The notes beneath the pieces are model-generated. The model saw only the letters and a list, made by a program, of their open reading frames with translations, did not search any database and was not told the DNA's origin. DNA of 64,000 nucleotides from Peptococcaceae bacterium (GTDB lineage Bacteria > Bacillota > Peptococcia > DRI-13 > PHAD01). Location: assembly GCA_024655825.1 (NCBI GenBank), contig JANLFJ010000010.1, positions 25,151 to 89,150 of the forward strand, given 5' to 3'. Below are positions 46,323 through 59,825 of the stretch, piece after piece. A program made the position numbers and the translations under genes. The number at the start of each line of letters is the position of its first letter. Positions within the stretch are counted from its first letter, which is position 1.

Positions 46323-47273
46323 ATGTCTTTCTCCACCCAGGCTAAGGACGAGCTGGCGCGTATCCTGCCGGAAAAAAGCTGCTGCCAGCTGGCGGAGCTT
46401 GCGGCCCTGGTTAGGATGGACGGGACCATTAACATCAGTGCCGGGCACAGGATCGGCCTTCAGGTCAAAACAGAAAGCGCCGCGGTTGCCAGGAAAATTT
46501 TTCGACTGGCCAAAAACCTTTTGAATTCGGAAGTGGAAATACGCGTCCAAAAAAGAACGTTCCTGAGGAAAACAAACCTTTACCATGTTCACCTGCTTCC
46601 CAACCCAGGGATGAGCGGCTTCCTGAAAAGGCTCGGGGTCATAAAAGGTGACGGGTCCATCTTTCCAGGAATTAAAAAGTCCCTGGTAAAATCGCAGTGC
46701 TGCCGCCGCAGCTACCTGCGCGGCGCTTTCCTGGGCGCCGGCTCGGTCAGCAGCCCGGAAGGAAACTACCACCTGGAAATAATCACGGGAGATTTGGATT
46801 ATGCCCATTCCCTGGCCGCCCTGATTAACCGGTTTTTGGGAATGCAGGCCAAGGTGAGCAGCAGAAAAAGATGCCATATTGTATACCTGAAGGAAAGCGA
46901 TCAAATATCCGCGTTTTTAAACATCATCGGCGCCCACCAGGCCCTTCTAAATTTTGAAAATATCCGGATCATCAAGGGGATGCGCAACCAGGTCAACCGG
47001 CTGGTCAACTGTGAAACGGCCAATTTGAGCAAAACCGTGAACGCCTCTTTGAAACAGGTCGAAAACATCCGGTTCATTGACCGGGTGATAGGTATTGACA
47101 GGCTGCCTTCGCGGCTGCAGTCGATTGCCCGCCTGCGCCTGGACAACCCCGATGCCAGCCTGAAGGAACTGGGAGAGATGATGGATCCCCCCATCGGCAA
47201 GTCGGGAGTAAACCACAGGATGCGGAGAATAGAAGAAATAAGCGAGGAATTGAGAAGCCGTTTCCAAACATAA
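46323..47273 (+). CDS. whiA: WhiA sporulation/cell-division regulator
   Basis: 316-aa WhiA. The N-terminal degenerate LAGLIDADG-like domain reads FSTQAKDELARILPEKSCCQ and LRGAFLGAGSVSSPEGNYHL. The C-terminal HTH reads LQSIARLRLDNPDASLKELG and PPIGKSGVNHRMRRIEEISE. In Bacillus it influences cell division and is needed when division is weakened. The gene starts one base after the yvcK stop. Confidence 0.94.
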   Translation: MSFSTQAKDELARILPEKSCCQLAELAALVRMDGTINISAGHRIGLQVKTESAAVARKIFRLAKNLLNSEVEIRVQKRTFLRKTNLYHVHLLPNPGMSGFLKRLGVIKGDGSIFPGIKKSLVKSQCCRRSYLRGAFLGAGSVSSPEGNYHLEIITGDLDYAHSLAALINRFLGMQAKVSSRKRCHIVYLKESDQISAFLNIIGAHQALLNFENIRIIKGMRNQVNRLVNCETANLSKTVNASLKQVENIRFIDRVIGIDRLPSRLQSIARLRLDNPDASLKELGEMMDPPIGKSGVNHRMRRIEEISEELRSRFQT

Positions 47274-47345
47274 ATTTTCTTCAGCAAGGCATAAAAAATC
47301 AATTTTATTGCTGTTATATCTTGATAAGTTTAGTATAATTGATAG

Positions 47346-47552
<207 letters not shown>

Positions 47553-47567
47553 AGCTGTTTTTTTGGA

Positions 47568-47604
47568 GGCGCGTGGTTCAAAGACCGCGTGCCTTTTGCT
47601 TTTT
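47568..47604 (+). terminator. Terminator after ferredoxin gene
   Basis: GGCGCGTGGTT (47568-47578) pairs with GACCGCGTGCC (47583-47593) with a few G-U pairs, followed by TTTTGCTTTTT. Confidence 0.75.
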
Positions 47605-47767
47605 ATGGCCTGGCAGCAGCCAACCGGCTAGAATTAATTGGCTCAGGAGGATATAATTTAGATAAGGTTTATTTGATGGAAAGCAGGAATTTAAAAAAAA
47701 ATAAAGAAAAAATAAAAGAATAAGTGATACGGCGAGATCAAGCGAGAAAACAAAAGGGGGGAGATGG

Positions 47768-49147
47768 ATGAATATCAATTATGGACTGCGTCTTGAACAG
47801 ACCCAGAAATTGGTAATGACTCCCGAGCTGCGCCAGGCCATTAAAATTCTCCAGCTCTCTTCGTTGGAATTGACTGATTACGTAAACCAGATGCTTACGG
47901 AAAACCCGCTGATCGAGATTAATGAAGAAGAAATTTATCCCCGGCAGGAAAAGGAGCAAAAAAAGGAAGCCGAAATAGACTGGGAAGATTATTTGCAGGA
48001 AACGCGCGATTTATCTGAGCCAAGGCAGCCCCAGGAAGTCAAAACCGAGTTTTCGTTTGAAAATTTCATAACCAGGGGGACAAGTTTGCACGAGTACCTC
48101 CTCTCCCAGCTGGGTTACCTCCGCCTTAACCGGGAAGAGTCCAGGATTGCGCGCTATTTAATCGGGAATATTGATTCCAGCGGGTACCTGGCGGTTACCG
48201 TGGAACAAGCGAGCCTTGATTTAAAAACGACCGGTGAAAAGATTGAAAAGGTCCTTGCCGTTATCCAGGGGTTTGACCCGATTGGGGTGGGGGCGCGCAG
48301 CTTAAGCGAGTGCCTGTTGATTCAACTGAAACAAAAAGGCGTCAGCGATCCCGCTTTGTATGAATTGGTGGAAAAGCATCTTGAAAACATAGCCGCCGGA
48401 AAATTGAGCAAGGTCGCCCAGGTGCTGAATCTTCCCATCACCAAGGTACAGGAAATGGCCGACCTGATAAAAACCTTGAATCCCAGGCCGGGGGCTTCGT
48501 TCGGAGGGGACGACGTTCGCTACATCGTGCCTGATGTCCTGGTGGAAAGGATTGATAACGACTATATCATCCTGGTCAATGATAACCACATACCTCATTT
48601 GACCATCAACAAGACATACAGCGCAATTTTGAAAAAAAGCAGCGAAGCGGACGATGTTACGAGAGGTTTCGTTGAGAATAAACTCAACCAGGCCCTTTGG
48701 CTGATTCGCAGCATCGAGCAGAGGCGAATGACGATTTACCAGGTGGCCAGCGCCCTGGTAAGCATGCAGCGGCAGTTCTTTGACCACGGCATAAAACACC
48801 TTAAACCTTTAACCCTAAAGCAGGTCGCCGAAAGGATCAACGTCCATGAATCGACGGTGAGCAGGGCCACGGCCAACAAATACATTCAGACACCGCACGG
48901 CATCTTTGAATTCAAGTTTTTTTTCAATTCCGGCCTCAATACGGACAAGGGCGAAAGCGCTTCCTCGGAAAGCATCAGGAGACTGTTGCAGGAAATCATC
49001 AGGGAGGAAAACCCCTGCAAGCCTTACAGCGATCAAAAGCTCGCCGATATACTCAACTCTCGCGGCATCAGAATCGCCCGCCGCACGGTTACCAAATACC
49101 GTGAGGGAATGGGCATACCCAACACGGGTTTTCGCAAGCGATACTGA
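47768..49147 (+). CDS. rpoN: RNA polymerase sigma-54 factor
   Basis: 459-aa RpoN. Region I is MNINYGLRLEQTQKLVMTPE, Leu/Gln-rich with IKILQLSSLELTDYVNQMLT. The core-binding and HTH parts follow, and the C-terminal RpoN box reads ARRTVTKYREGMGIP. Sigma-54 promoters need AAA+ activators, none of which lie here. The AAAGGGGGGAG ribosome site is strong. In Firmicutes rpoN is often placed just before cggR, as here. Confidence 0.95.
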   Translation: MNINYGLRLEQTQKLVMTPELRQAIKILQLSSLELTDYVNQMLTENPLIEINEEEIYPRQEKEQKKEAEIDWEDYLQETRDLSEPRQPQEVKTEFSFENFITRGTSLHEYLLSQLGYLRLNREESRIARYLIGNIDSSGYLAVTVEQASLDLKTTGEKIEKVLAVIQGFDPIGVGARSLSECLLIQLKQKGVSDPALYELVEKHLENIAAGKLSKVAQVLNLPITKVQEMADLIKTLNPRPGASFGGDDVRYIVPDVLVERIDNDYIILVNDNHIPHLTINKTYSAILKKSSEADDVTRGFVENKLNQALWLIRSIEQRRMTIYQVASALVSMQRQFFDHGIKHLKPLTLKQVAERINVHESTVSRATANKYIQTPHGIFEFKFFFNSGLNTDKGESASSESIRRLLQEIIREENPCKPYSDQKLADILNSRGIRIARRTVTKYREGMGIPNTGFRKRY

Positions 49148-49256
49148 TTTTTTAAGGTAAAATTTTGGAAATAATCTTGTAACTCGAAGGTTTATTTGCT
49201 AAATTAATAATAGGGAGCGGTACAGGCGGCACAGCACCATGTTTATTTATTAAACT

Positions 49257-49291
49257 GCCGGGACATAATAGTAGATGGCCGGGACATAATA
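49257..49291 (+). promoter_or_regulatory. Candidate CggR operator (tandem repeat)
   Basis: GCCGGGACATAATA occurs twice, at 49257-49270 and 49278-49291, a period of 21 bases (two helical turns). The CGGGAC core is the same as in the known Bacillus CggR operator, and the site lies 21 bases before cggR. Binding here would autoregulate the glycolytic operon. Confidence 0.7.
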
Positions 49292-49312
49292 TGACCCGAG
49301 GGGGGCTTTTTA

Positions 49313-50341
49313 TTGAAAGATATGGAAGACCTGCTGGTGAAATTGGCGCCGGAGATAATAGTTTTATTGGAAAGGCGGTATAATATACTCCGGGCTGTAA
49401 GTTTCAACCAGCCTATTGGCAGGCGCCTGCTGGCGGAACAGCTTTCGCTTGGGGAAAGGGTTGTCCGCGCCGAGCTGGATTTTTTAAAAAACCAACAGCT
49501 TTTGGTGTCGGACTTATCCGGCGTTTCCCTCACCCCGGAGTGCGAGTCACTGCTGCCGGAGATGGCGAGCCTGCTGCACAGGGTGCAGGGGCTTTCCCTC
49601 CTGGAAAACTATATCAGCCAGAAGACGGGCTTAAAACGAGTCGTGATTGTGCCCGGCGATGTCGATAAGGACCGCAGCACCCTGCGAGAACTGGGCAAAG
49701 CGGTCGGCCGTTTTATCCGGGATACGGCGCGCGACGGATGGGTAATTGCCGTGACCGGCGGGACAACGATGGCCGAGGTGGCGCGCAGTGTGCCTCCGGC
49801 CCACGGGAAAAGACAGCTGCTGGTTGTGCCGGCCCGCGGGGGTCTCGGCGAAGACGTGGAAATCCAGGCAAACACGATTGCGGCAGCCATTGCCCGGGGT
49901 CTGGGAGCCGCCTACCGCCTGCTGCATGTGCCTGACGGGATCGTGGGCGGGGCGCTGGAGAGCCTCCTGGCTGACCATAAAGTGCAGGAAGTCATTAATC
50001 TATCGAAACGCGCCAACCTTTTACTGCACGGGATAGGTATTCCCCAGGTCATGGCCAGCCGGCGCGACCTTGACTGGCAGGAGCTTTTCGCCCAAAAAGA
50101 GAAACCGCCTGCAGGCGAGGCTTTCGGCTGTTTTTTTGCCGCCGACGGTTCGGTGGTGATAACAACCCCCACCGTGGGACCAACGCTGGAGGAGCTGTCC
50201 AGGCTGGAAATGGTGGCGGCGGTGGCGGGCGGAAGCAGCAAAGCGGAGGCAATCATGGCCGTGTTGAAAAACGGGTTTGTTCATACCCTTTTCACCGACC
50301 AGGGGGCTGCTGAGAGGATTAAGGAAATACTCGAACATTAA
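49313..50341 (+). CDS. cggR: Central glycolytic genes regulator CggR
   Basis: SorC/DeoR-type repressor (342 aa). The N-terminal HTH reads NQPIGRRLLAEQLSLGERVV; the sugar-binding domain includes VIAVTGGTTMAEVARSVPPA and VVPARGGLGEDVEIQANTIA. In Bacillus it binds fructose-1,6-bisphosphate and controls gapA-pgk-tpi-pgm-eno, exactly the genes that follow. The start TTG 49313 has GAGGGGGGC upstream. Tandem CggR-type repeats precede it. Confidence 0.93.
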   Translation: MKDMEDLLVKLAPEIIVLLERRYNILRAVSFNQPIGRRLLAEQLSLGERVVRAELDFLKNQQLLVSDLSGVSLTPECESLLPEMASLLHRVQGLSLLENYISQKTGLKRVVIVPGDVDKDRSTLRELGKAVGRFIRDTARDGWVIAVTGGTTMAEVARSVPPAHGKRQLLVVPARGGLGEDVEIQANTIAAAIARGLGAAYRLLHVPDGIVGGALESLLADHKVQEVINLSKRANLLLHGIGIPQVMASRRDLDWQELFAQKEKPPAGEAFGCFFAADGSVVITTPTVGPTLEELSRLEMVAAVAGGSSKAEAIMAVLKNGFVHTLFTDQGAAERIKEILEH

Positions 50342-51367
<1,026 letters not shown>

Positions 51368-51394
51368 CCGGTAAAACTAAACGGAGGCGAAACG

Positions 51395-52576
51395 ATGAAT
51401 AAACAGACCGTTCGGGACATCGATGTGGGGGGAAAGAAGGTCCTCCTGCGCGTCGATTTCAATGTCCCCATAGAAAACGGGAAAATCACCGACGATACCC
51501 GCATGATTTATGCCCTGCCCACCATCAGGTACCTGCTGGAGAACAAGGCTGCGGTGCTCATCATGACGCACCTTGGCCGGCCTAAGGGCAAGGTTGTGCC
51601 TGAACTGAGCGTCAGGCCGCTGGTGAAACATTTGAGTTCTCTGCTGGGGCAGGAAGTGCTTTTCGCCGGCGACTGCGGCGGCGACGAATCCGCGCGGGTC
51701 AGCTCGGAAATCAAACCGGGGCAGGTGGCCCTGCTCGAAAACACCCGTTTTTACCCGGGAGAGGAAAAAAACGACCCGGAAATGGCCCGGAAGCTGGCAG
51801 GGCTGGCCGATATTTACGTTAATGACGCGTTCGGCGCCGCTCACCGGGCGCATGCCTCCACGGAGGGCGTGGCCCGCTACCTGCCTGCCGTGGCCGGGTT
51901 TCTTTTAGAAAAGGAGCTGAATGTTTTATCCGGGATCGTAAACAACGCTGAAAGGCCTTTTATCGTGGTATTGGGAGGTGCCAAGATCAGCGACAAGCTT
52001 CCCGTCATAAAAAGGTTGTTGGACAGGGTTGATGCCATGCTGGTCGGGGGCGGGCTGGCCAATACCCTGCTTAAGGCCAGCGGGAAGGAAACAGGGAAAT
52101 CCCTGGTCGAGGAAGACAAGCTGGCCGAAGCGGGGAGTATCCTCAGGGAGGCTGCAGAGGCCGGAAAAGAAATGCTCCTGCCGGGCGATGTGGTGGTGGC
52201 GGACAGGTTTTCCGCCGGTGCCCAGGCCAGGGTGGTGCAGGCCGGCAGCATACCCGCGGACTGGATGGTCCTGGACATCGGGCCGGAGACGGTCAAGACT
52301 TATGCCCGGGCCATTGGCCAGGCCAAGACGGTCTTTTGGAACGGGCCCCTAGGCGTCTACGAATTTGAAAGGTTCGCCTGCGGAACGAACGAGATTGCGA
52401 AGGCGGTGGCGGAGGCGAAGGCCAAAACCGTGATCGGCGGGGGTGATGTGGTCGCGGCCGTCGAAAAAACGGGCCTGGCTGACCGGATATACCACATTTC
52501 GACCGGCGGCGGGGCTTCGCTGGAGTTCCTGGAAGGCCGGACCCTGCCGGGCGTGGCGGTTCTTCAGGAAAAGTAA
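51395..52576 (+). CDS. pgk: Phosphoglycerate kinase
   Basis: 393-aa PGK. Motifs: VLLRVDFNVPIENGKITDDT, IMTHLGRPKGKVVPELSVRP and the C-terminal TVIGGGDVVAAVEKTGLADR and HISTGGGASLEFLEGRTLPG. Converts 1,3-bisphosphoglycerate and ADP to 3-phosphoglycerate and ATP. Separated from gapA by 27 bases. Confidence 0.97.
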   Translation: MNKQTVRDIDVGGKKVLLRVDFNVPIENGKITDDTRMIYALPTIRYLLENKAAVLIMTHLGRPKGKVVPELSVRPLVKHLSSLLGQEVLFAGDCGGDESARVSSEIKPGQVALLENTRFYPGEEKNDPEMARKLAGLADIYVNDAFGAAHRAHASTEGVARYLPAVAGFLLEKELNVLSGIVNNAERPFIVVLGGAKISDKLPVIKRLLDRVDAMLVGGGLANTLLKASGKETGKSLVEEDKLAEAGSILREAAEAGKEMLLPGDVVVADRFSAGAQARVVQAGSIPADWMVLDIGPETVKTYARAIGQAKTVFWNGPLGVYEFERFACGTNEIAKAVAEAKAKTVIGGGDVVAAVEKTGLADRIYHISTGGGASLEFLEGRTLPGVAVLQEK

Positions 52577-52598
52577 GGAGTCGAGGAGGGGGTAAGCC

Positions 52599-53363
52599 AT
52601 GCGCCAGCCAATTGTCGGCGCAAACTGGAAGATGCACAAGACCCTGGGAGAGGCCAGGGATTTTATCACGGGATTACCGGCTGACCCGGAAACATTCCGC
52701 CGGGTGGAAGTGGTGATATTCCCGCCGTTTACTGCTCTGGCCGCGGTCAAAGAAGCCCTGCGGGGCACGGGTATAAAGCTGGGCGCGCAGAACATGCACC
52801 CGGCGGAAAAGGGGGCCTTTACCGGCGAGGTCTCGCCTCTTATGCTGCTGGACGCGGGGTGCAGCCATGTTATCGTGGGCCATTCCGAGCGACGGCGCAT
52901 TTTCGGTGAAACGAACGAGTTTATCAATGAAAAGGTAAAATCCGCCCTGGCCCATAAACTCATTCCCCTGCTATGCATCGGCGAGACGCTGGAAGAGAAG
53001 AGAAACGGCCGTACGGAGGAAGTGTGCGAACAACAGCTTTTCGAGTCGCTGGCCGGTGTGGAGGGGCAGGACGTCGCCGGAATGGTTATCGCCTACGAAC
53101 CGGTATGGGCCATTGGCACCGGGGTTAACGCCACAGCCGGCGACGCGGAAGAAACCATCGGGTTTATCCGGGACCTGCTGCGAAAAAGGTACGGCAACGC
53201 GGTGGCTGGCGCCGTAAGGATCCAGTACGGCGGCAGCGTAAAGCCGGACAACGCCGGCGATTATTTCCAAGAAGAAAACATTGACGGGGCCCTGGTTGGC
53301 GGAGCCAGCCTGGAAGGTAGGTCCTTTTTTGAAATTGTCAGGAGCGCGGCGGCAGCCGGTTAA
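52599..53363 (+). CDS. tpiA: Triosephosphate isomerase
   Basis: 254-aa TIM barrel. VGANWKMHKTLGEARDFITG at the start, catalytic His in VIVGHSERRRIFGETNEFIN and the catalytic Glu in IAYEPVWAIGTGVNATAGDA. GGCAGCVK-like phosphate loop reads IQYGGSVKPDNAGDYFQEEN. Confidence 0.97.
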   Translation: MRQPIVGANWKMHKTLGEARDFITGLPADPETFRRVEVVIFPPFTALAAVKEALRGTGIKLGAQNMHPAEKGAFTGEVSPLMLLDAGCSHVIVGHSERRRIFGETNEFINEKVKSALAHKLIPLLCIGETLEEKRNGRTEEVCEQQLFESLAGVEGQDVAGMVIAYEPVWAIGTGVNATAGDAEETIGFIRDLLRKRYGNAVAGAVRIQYGGSVKPDNAGDYFQEENIDGALVGGASLEGRSFFEIVRSAAAAG

Positions 53364-53390
53364 ACGTTCTTCATCCAAGGAGGAAAACCA

Positions 53391-56245
<2,855 letters not shown>

Positions 56246-56295
56246 TTTTCCAGGGATTGAACGCAAATAAGCCGGGAACAGGCCCCACTTTGAAG

Positions 56296-56324
56296 TTGTA
56301 TAACAATTTATGTTGTGATAAAAT
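56296..56324 (+). promoter_or_regulatory. Candidate sigma-A promoter for secG
   Basis: TTGTAT (56296-56301), a 17-base spacer and TAAAAT (56319-56324), 38 bases upstream of secG, giving secG its own expression besides glycolytic read-through. Confidence 0.5.
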
Positions 56325-56361
56325 ATCACTGTTGATTGGCAAAAGGGGGGTGTGTAAGGAC

Positions 56362-56583
56362 TTGAAAACTGTCGTTTTGGTTTTACAGGTGATTTCATCT
56401 CTTGGTCTCATCGCTGCCGTCCTACTCCAGTCCGGGAAAAGCGCCGGCCTGTCGGGCGCCATTGCCGGCGGAGCCGAGAATATCTTCGGTAAAAAGAAAG
56501 GCCTGGATGATTTCCTGAGCAAGCTGTCTTTGATTTTTGCCGTGTCTTTCATTGTATTAACCATTGCTTTGTCCCTCATATAG
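56362..56583 (+). CDS. secG: Preprotein translocase subunit SecG
   Basis: 73-aa membrane subunit of SecYEG with two spans. KTVVLVLQVISSLGLIAAVL begins the protein, then LLQSGKSAGLSGAIAGGAEN, the SecG core, and a C-terminal span LIFAVSFIVLTIALSL. The start is uncertain: TTG 56362 gives the family-type N-terminus (MKTVVLVLQ) with AAGGGGGG 11 bases upstream; GTG 56350 is an alternative. Confidence 0.88.
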   Translation: MKTVVLVLQVISSLGLIAAVLLQSGKSAGLSGAIAGGAENIFGKKKGLDDFLSKLSLIFAVSFIVLTIALSLI

Positions 56584-56620
56584 ACTTGGGAGGAGAACCT
56601 GTTAAGGAGGAAAGAAAGGA

Positions 56621-58630
56621 ATGAACTTCACGTTTTGGGCGCCTTTAGCAGGTGTGGCGGCCCTTTTGTTTGCCTTTTACCTGGCAAACAGGATTGCTAA
56701 AGTGAGCCCGGGTAATGAAACGATGCAGGAGATCGCGGAGGCCATTCATGAAGGGGCCATGGCCTTCCTGTTCCGTGAGTACAGGACGCTTGTGCTGTTT
56801 GTCATAGGGGTGGCCGGGTTTATTGTTGCGGCCGGCGTACTGACCCCGGGAGCCGAGAGCCTGCAGCCCGAAACCGCAGTCGCTTTCGTCGTGGGCGCAG
56901 TCTGCTCCGTTTCGGCTGGCTACATCGGGATGAATGTGGCTACCAGGGCCAACGTCAGGACCGCCAACGCCGCCCGGGAGAGCGCCAACAAGGCGCTGGG
57001 GATAGCTTTTTCCGGCGGTGCCGTAATGGGCATGTCCGTGGTTGGCCTGGGTCTTTTGGGGCTTGGGGTCGTGACTTACATCTTCGATAATCCCAGCGTG
57101 GTCAACGGCTTTGCCCTGGGCGCCAGCTCCATTGCCCTGTTTGGACGCGTCGGCGGCGGCATCTATACTAAGGCGGCCGATGTCGGTGCCGACCTGGTCG
57201 GTAAAGTGGAGGCAGGCATCCCCGAGGACGACCCTCGCAACCCGGCGGTCATAGCCGACAACGTTGGCGACAACGTGGGCGATGTGGCGGGAATGGGCGC
57301 CGACCTGTTCGAGTCATATGTCGGGTCCATCATTGCCGGCATGGCTCTTGCGGTGTCGCTGGGCCTGGGACGCAACGGCATTATCCTGCCCATTCTCATC
57401 GCGGCGGCCGGCGTGCTTGCTTCCATTATCGGGACATTCTTCGTCAGGACGGGCGAAGGATCCAACGCCCAAAAGGCCCTGAGCATGGGAACCTACGTGG
57501 CTGCGCTTCTCTCCGTCGCCGCTACATATTTGCTGGCCACCAGGATGCTCCCGGCAACCGGCAGCGTTACGGGAACCGGGGTCTTCACCGCTACGGTGGC
57601 AGGTTTAATTGCCGGCGTGCTGATCGGGAAAATTACGGAATACTATACTTCGGGCGACTACAAGCCGGTTAAAGAAATCGCCAAGGCTTCGCAGACCGGC
57701 GCCGCCACCAACATCATCTCGGGATTTGCCACCGGGATGCTGAGTACGGCCCTTCCCATCATTGTGATCGTCCTGGCCATTCTTATCGCTTACAAGTTTG
57801 CCGGGCTTTACGGCATTGCGCTGGCAGCCGTCGGGATGCTTTCCACCACCGGCATGGTCGTGGCCGTTGACGCTTACGGTCCGGTTGCCGATAACGCAGG
57901 CGGGATCGCAGAAATGTCTCACCTCGATCCCAAAGTGAGGAAAATAACTGATTCCCTTGATGCCGTGGGAAATACCACCGCAGCCATCGGCAAGGGTTTC
58001 GCCATCGGTTCTGCGGCCCTGACCGCCCTGGCGCTCTTTTCCGCGTACACGGCGGCTGCCGGGATCAAACAGATTGACCTGCTGAATCCCTCCGTGGTGG
58101 CCGGGCTTTTCCTGGGCGCCATGCTTCCCTACCTTTTTTCTTCCATGACCATGCGCGCCGTGGGGAGAGCGGCCTTTGAGATGATCGAGGAGGTCAGGAG
58201 GCAGTTTAAAACCATCCCCGGCCTGATGGAAGGAAAAGCCAAGCCCGATTATGCCAACTGCGTGCGCATAAGCACGGGGGCCGCTATCAGGGAAATGATC
58301 GTGCCGGGCCTGCTGGCCGTGCTTGCCCCGCTGGTGGTGGGCCTTCTTCCCGGGTTGGGGAAAGAGGCCCTGGGCGGCATGCTGGCCGGGGCCACCGCTT
58401 CCGGCTTCCTGGTAGCCGTAATGATGGCTAATGCCGGCGGGGCCTGGGACAACGCCAAGAAGTTTATTGAGGCGGGGAACTACGGCGGCAAAGGATCGCC
58501 GGCTCACACCGCCGCCGTCAACGGCGACACGGTCGGCGACCCCTTCAAAGACACCTCCGGTCCCTCGCTCAATATACTCATAAAGCTGATGACCATTGTC
58601 TCGCTTGTTTTTGCTCCCCTTTTCATGTAG
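56621..58630 (+). CDS. hppA: Membrane-bound ion-pumping pyrophosphatase
   Basis: 669-aa polytopic pump of about 16 spans that uses PPi to move H+ or Na+. The PPi-binding stretch reads [20 protein letters not shown] and [20 protein letters not shown]. The K+-dependence position in [18 protein letters not shown] carries Ala, not Lys, so it belongs to the K+-dependent clade, which contains the known Na+ pumps. It could couple biosynthetic PPi to energy conservation in an anaerobe. AAGGAGG precedes ATG 56621. Confidence 0.95.
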   Translation: MNFTFWAPLAGVAALLFAFYLANRIAKVSPGNETMQEIAEAIHEGAMAFLFREYRTLVLFVIGVAGFIVAAGVLTPGAESLQPETAVAFVVGAVCSVSAGYIGMNVATRANVRTANAARESANKALGIAFSGGAVMGMSVVGLGLLGLGVVTYIFDNPSVVNGFALGASSIALFGRVGGGIYTKAADVGADLVGKVEAGIPEDDPRNPAVIADNVGDNVGDVAGMGADLFESYVGSIIAGMALAVSLGLGRNGIILPILIAAAGVLASIIGTFFVRTGEGSNAQKALSMGTYVAALLSVAATYLLATRMLPATGSVTGTGVFTATVAGLIAGVLIGKITEYYTSGDYKPVKEIAKASQTGAATNIISGFATGMLSTALPIIVIVLAILIAYKFAGLYGIALAAVGMLSTTGMVVAVDAYGPVADNAGGIAEMSHLDPKVRKITDSLDAVGNTTAAIGKGFAIGSAALTALALFSAYTAAAGIKQIDLLNPSVVAGLFLGAMLPYLFSSMTMRAVGRAAFEMIEEVRRQFKTIPGLMEGKAKPDYANCVRISTGAAIREMIVPGLLAVLAPLVVGLLPGLGKEALGGMLAGATASGFLVAVMMANAGGAWDNAKKFIEAGNYGGKGSPAHTAAVNGDTVGDPFKDTSGPSLNILIKLMTIVSLVFAPLFM

Positions 58631-58686
58631 ATGCCTGGTGAAAGGCGATAACTGCAAATTCATTTGTGAATTTATTTGTGCCGCAG

Positions 58687-58716
58687 AGGCTCCTTGAGTT
58701 TTGGGGAGCCTTTTTG
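58687..58716 (+). terminator. Terminator after hppA
   Basis: AGGCTCC (58687-58693) and GGAGCCT (58705-58711) form a 7-bp stem, followed by TTTTGTTG. Confidence 0.8.
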
Positions 58717-58769
58717 TTGTCGCCGGGGTTGAAGAAATCGCTAGTTTCCGGTCTATTTTGTTATTATTA

Positions 58770-58778
58770 TGTTATAAT
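58770..58778 (+). promoter_or_regulatory. Extended -10 promoter of the aldo/keto reductase operon
   Basis: TGTTATAAT (TGn plus TATAAT at 58773-58778), 37 bases before the start at 58815. Confidence 0.5.
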
Positions 58779-58814
58779 GTATAAGACGATTTGCGCAAAG
58801 GAGATACGGCTTCA

Positions 58815-59822
58815 ATGGAATACAAATTTTTGGGCAGAACAAAACTGCGCGTGTCGCTGGTGGGTTTTGGAGGCATCCCCATCCAGCGCGTTTCCGAAAA
58901 GGAAGCAGCCAGGGTCATACAAGCGGCCATAGACAAAGGGATAAACTTTTTCGATTCCGCACGCGGGTACACGGACAGCGAGAATAAAATAGGGCTGGGC
59001 ATAAAAGGCAAAAGGGACGGGCTTGTCCTGGCCACCAAAACGATGGTCCGTTCCCATGATAAAATGAAAGACGAGATTGACAGGAGCTTAAAGGCGCTGG
59101 CTGTCGAATACATAGACCTGTACCAGTGCCACAACGTGCGCAGCCGGGAAGATATTGAGAAAATAACGGCACCCGGGGGGGCGCTTGAAGCCCTTCATAA
59201 AGCGCGAGAGGCGGGAAAAATCAGGTTTATCGGCCTGAGCGGCCACCGCCCGCCGGTCATAATGGAAGCCATTAAAACCGGGGCTTTCGACACGATCCAA
59301 GTTCCCTACAATTTTATCGAACGCCAGGTTGAAGAAGAACTGCTGCCCCTGGCTCGCCGGGAACAGCTGGGAATAATCGTGATGAAACCGCTTGCCGGCG
59401 GCGCTTTTTCCAGGCCCGACCTGGCGCTGCGTTTTTTGCTGGCTGCGGACGTGTCCACAATCATCCCCGGGATGGACAGCCTGGAACAGGTCGAGCAAAA
59501 CGCCGCCCTGGCTGCGCGGCCTGAACCGCTGGAGCAGCCCGAACTGGAATACCTGTTGAAGGAAGCAAAAGAGGTGGGAAACCGCTTTTGCCGCCGGTGC
59601 GATTACTGCAAGCCGTGCCCGCAGGGCATCGACATAGCCACTCATTTTGTCCTCCACAGCTATTACCGGCGCTACGGGATGCCGGACTGGGCCAAGGACC
59701 GCTACCGGAAGCTTCCGGTCAACGCGGGGGCCTGCCAAGATTGCGGGCTCTGCGAGAGCAGGTGCCCTTACTCCCTGCCGGTCAGGGAAATGTTGAAGGA
59801 GGCGCACAAGGACATGGGGTAG
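58815..59822 (+). CDS. Aldo/keto reductase with C-terminal 4Fe-4S domain
   Basis: About 335 aa. The N-terminal TIM-barrel AKR has MEYKFLGRTKLRVSLVGFGG, catalytic Asp/Tyr in FFDSARGYTDSENKIG, Lys in VLATKTM and His in YIDLYQCHNV. The last ~80 residues carry cysteines CRRCDYCKPCPQGID and CQDCGLCESRCPYSLPVREM, a ferredoxin-type domain common in anaerobe AKRs. The substrate is unknown. ATG 58815 follows AAAGGAGA. It heads an operon with the next genes. Confidence 0.9.
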   Translation: MEYKFLGRTKLRVSLVGFGGIPIQRVSEKEAARVIQAAIDKGINFFDSARGYTDSENKIGLGIKGKRDGLVLATKTMVRSHDKMKDEIDRSLKALAVEYIDLYQCHNVRSREDIEKITAPGGALEALHKAREAGKIRFIGLSGHRPPVIMEAIKTGAFDTIQVPYNFIERQVEEELLPLARREQLGIIVMKPLAGGAFSRPDLALRFLLAADVSTIIPGMDSLEQVEQNAALAARPEPLEQPELEYLLKEAKEVGNRFCRRCDYCKPCPQGIDIATHFVLHSYYRRYGMPDWAKDRYRKLPVNAGACQDCGLCESRCPYSLPVREMLKEAHKDMG

Positions 59823-59825
59823 GTG

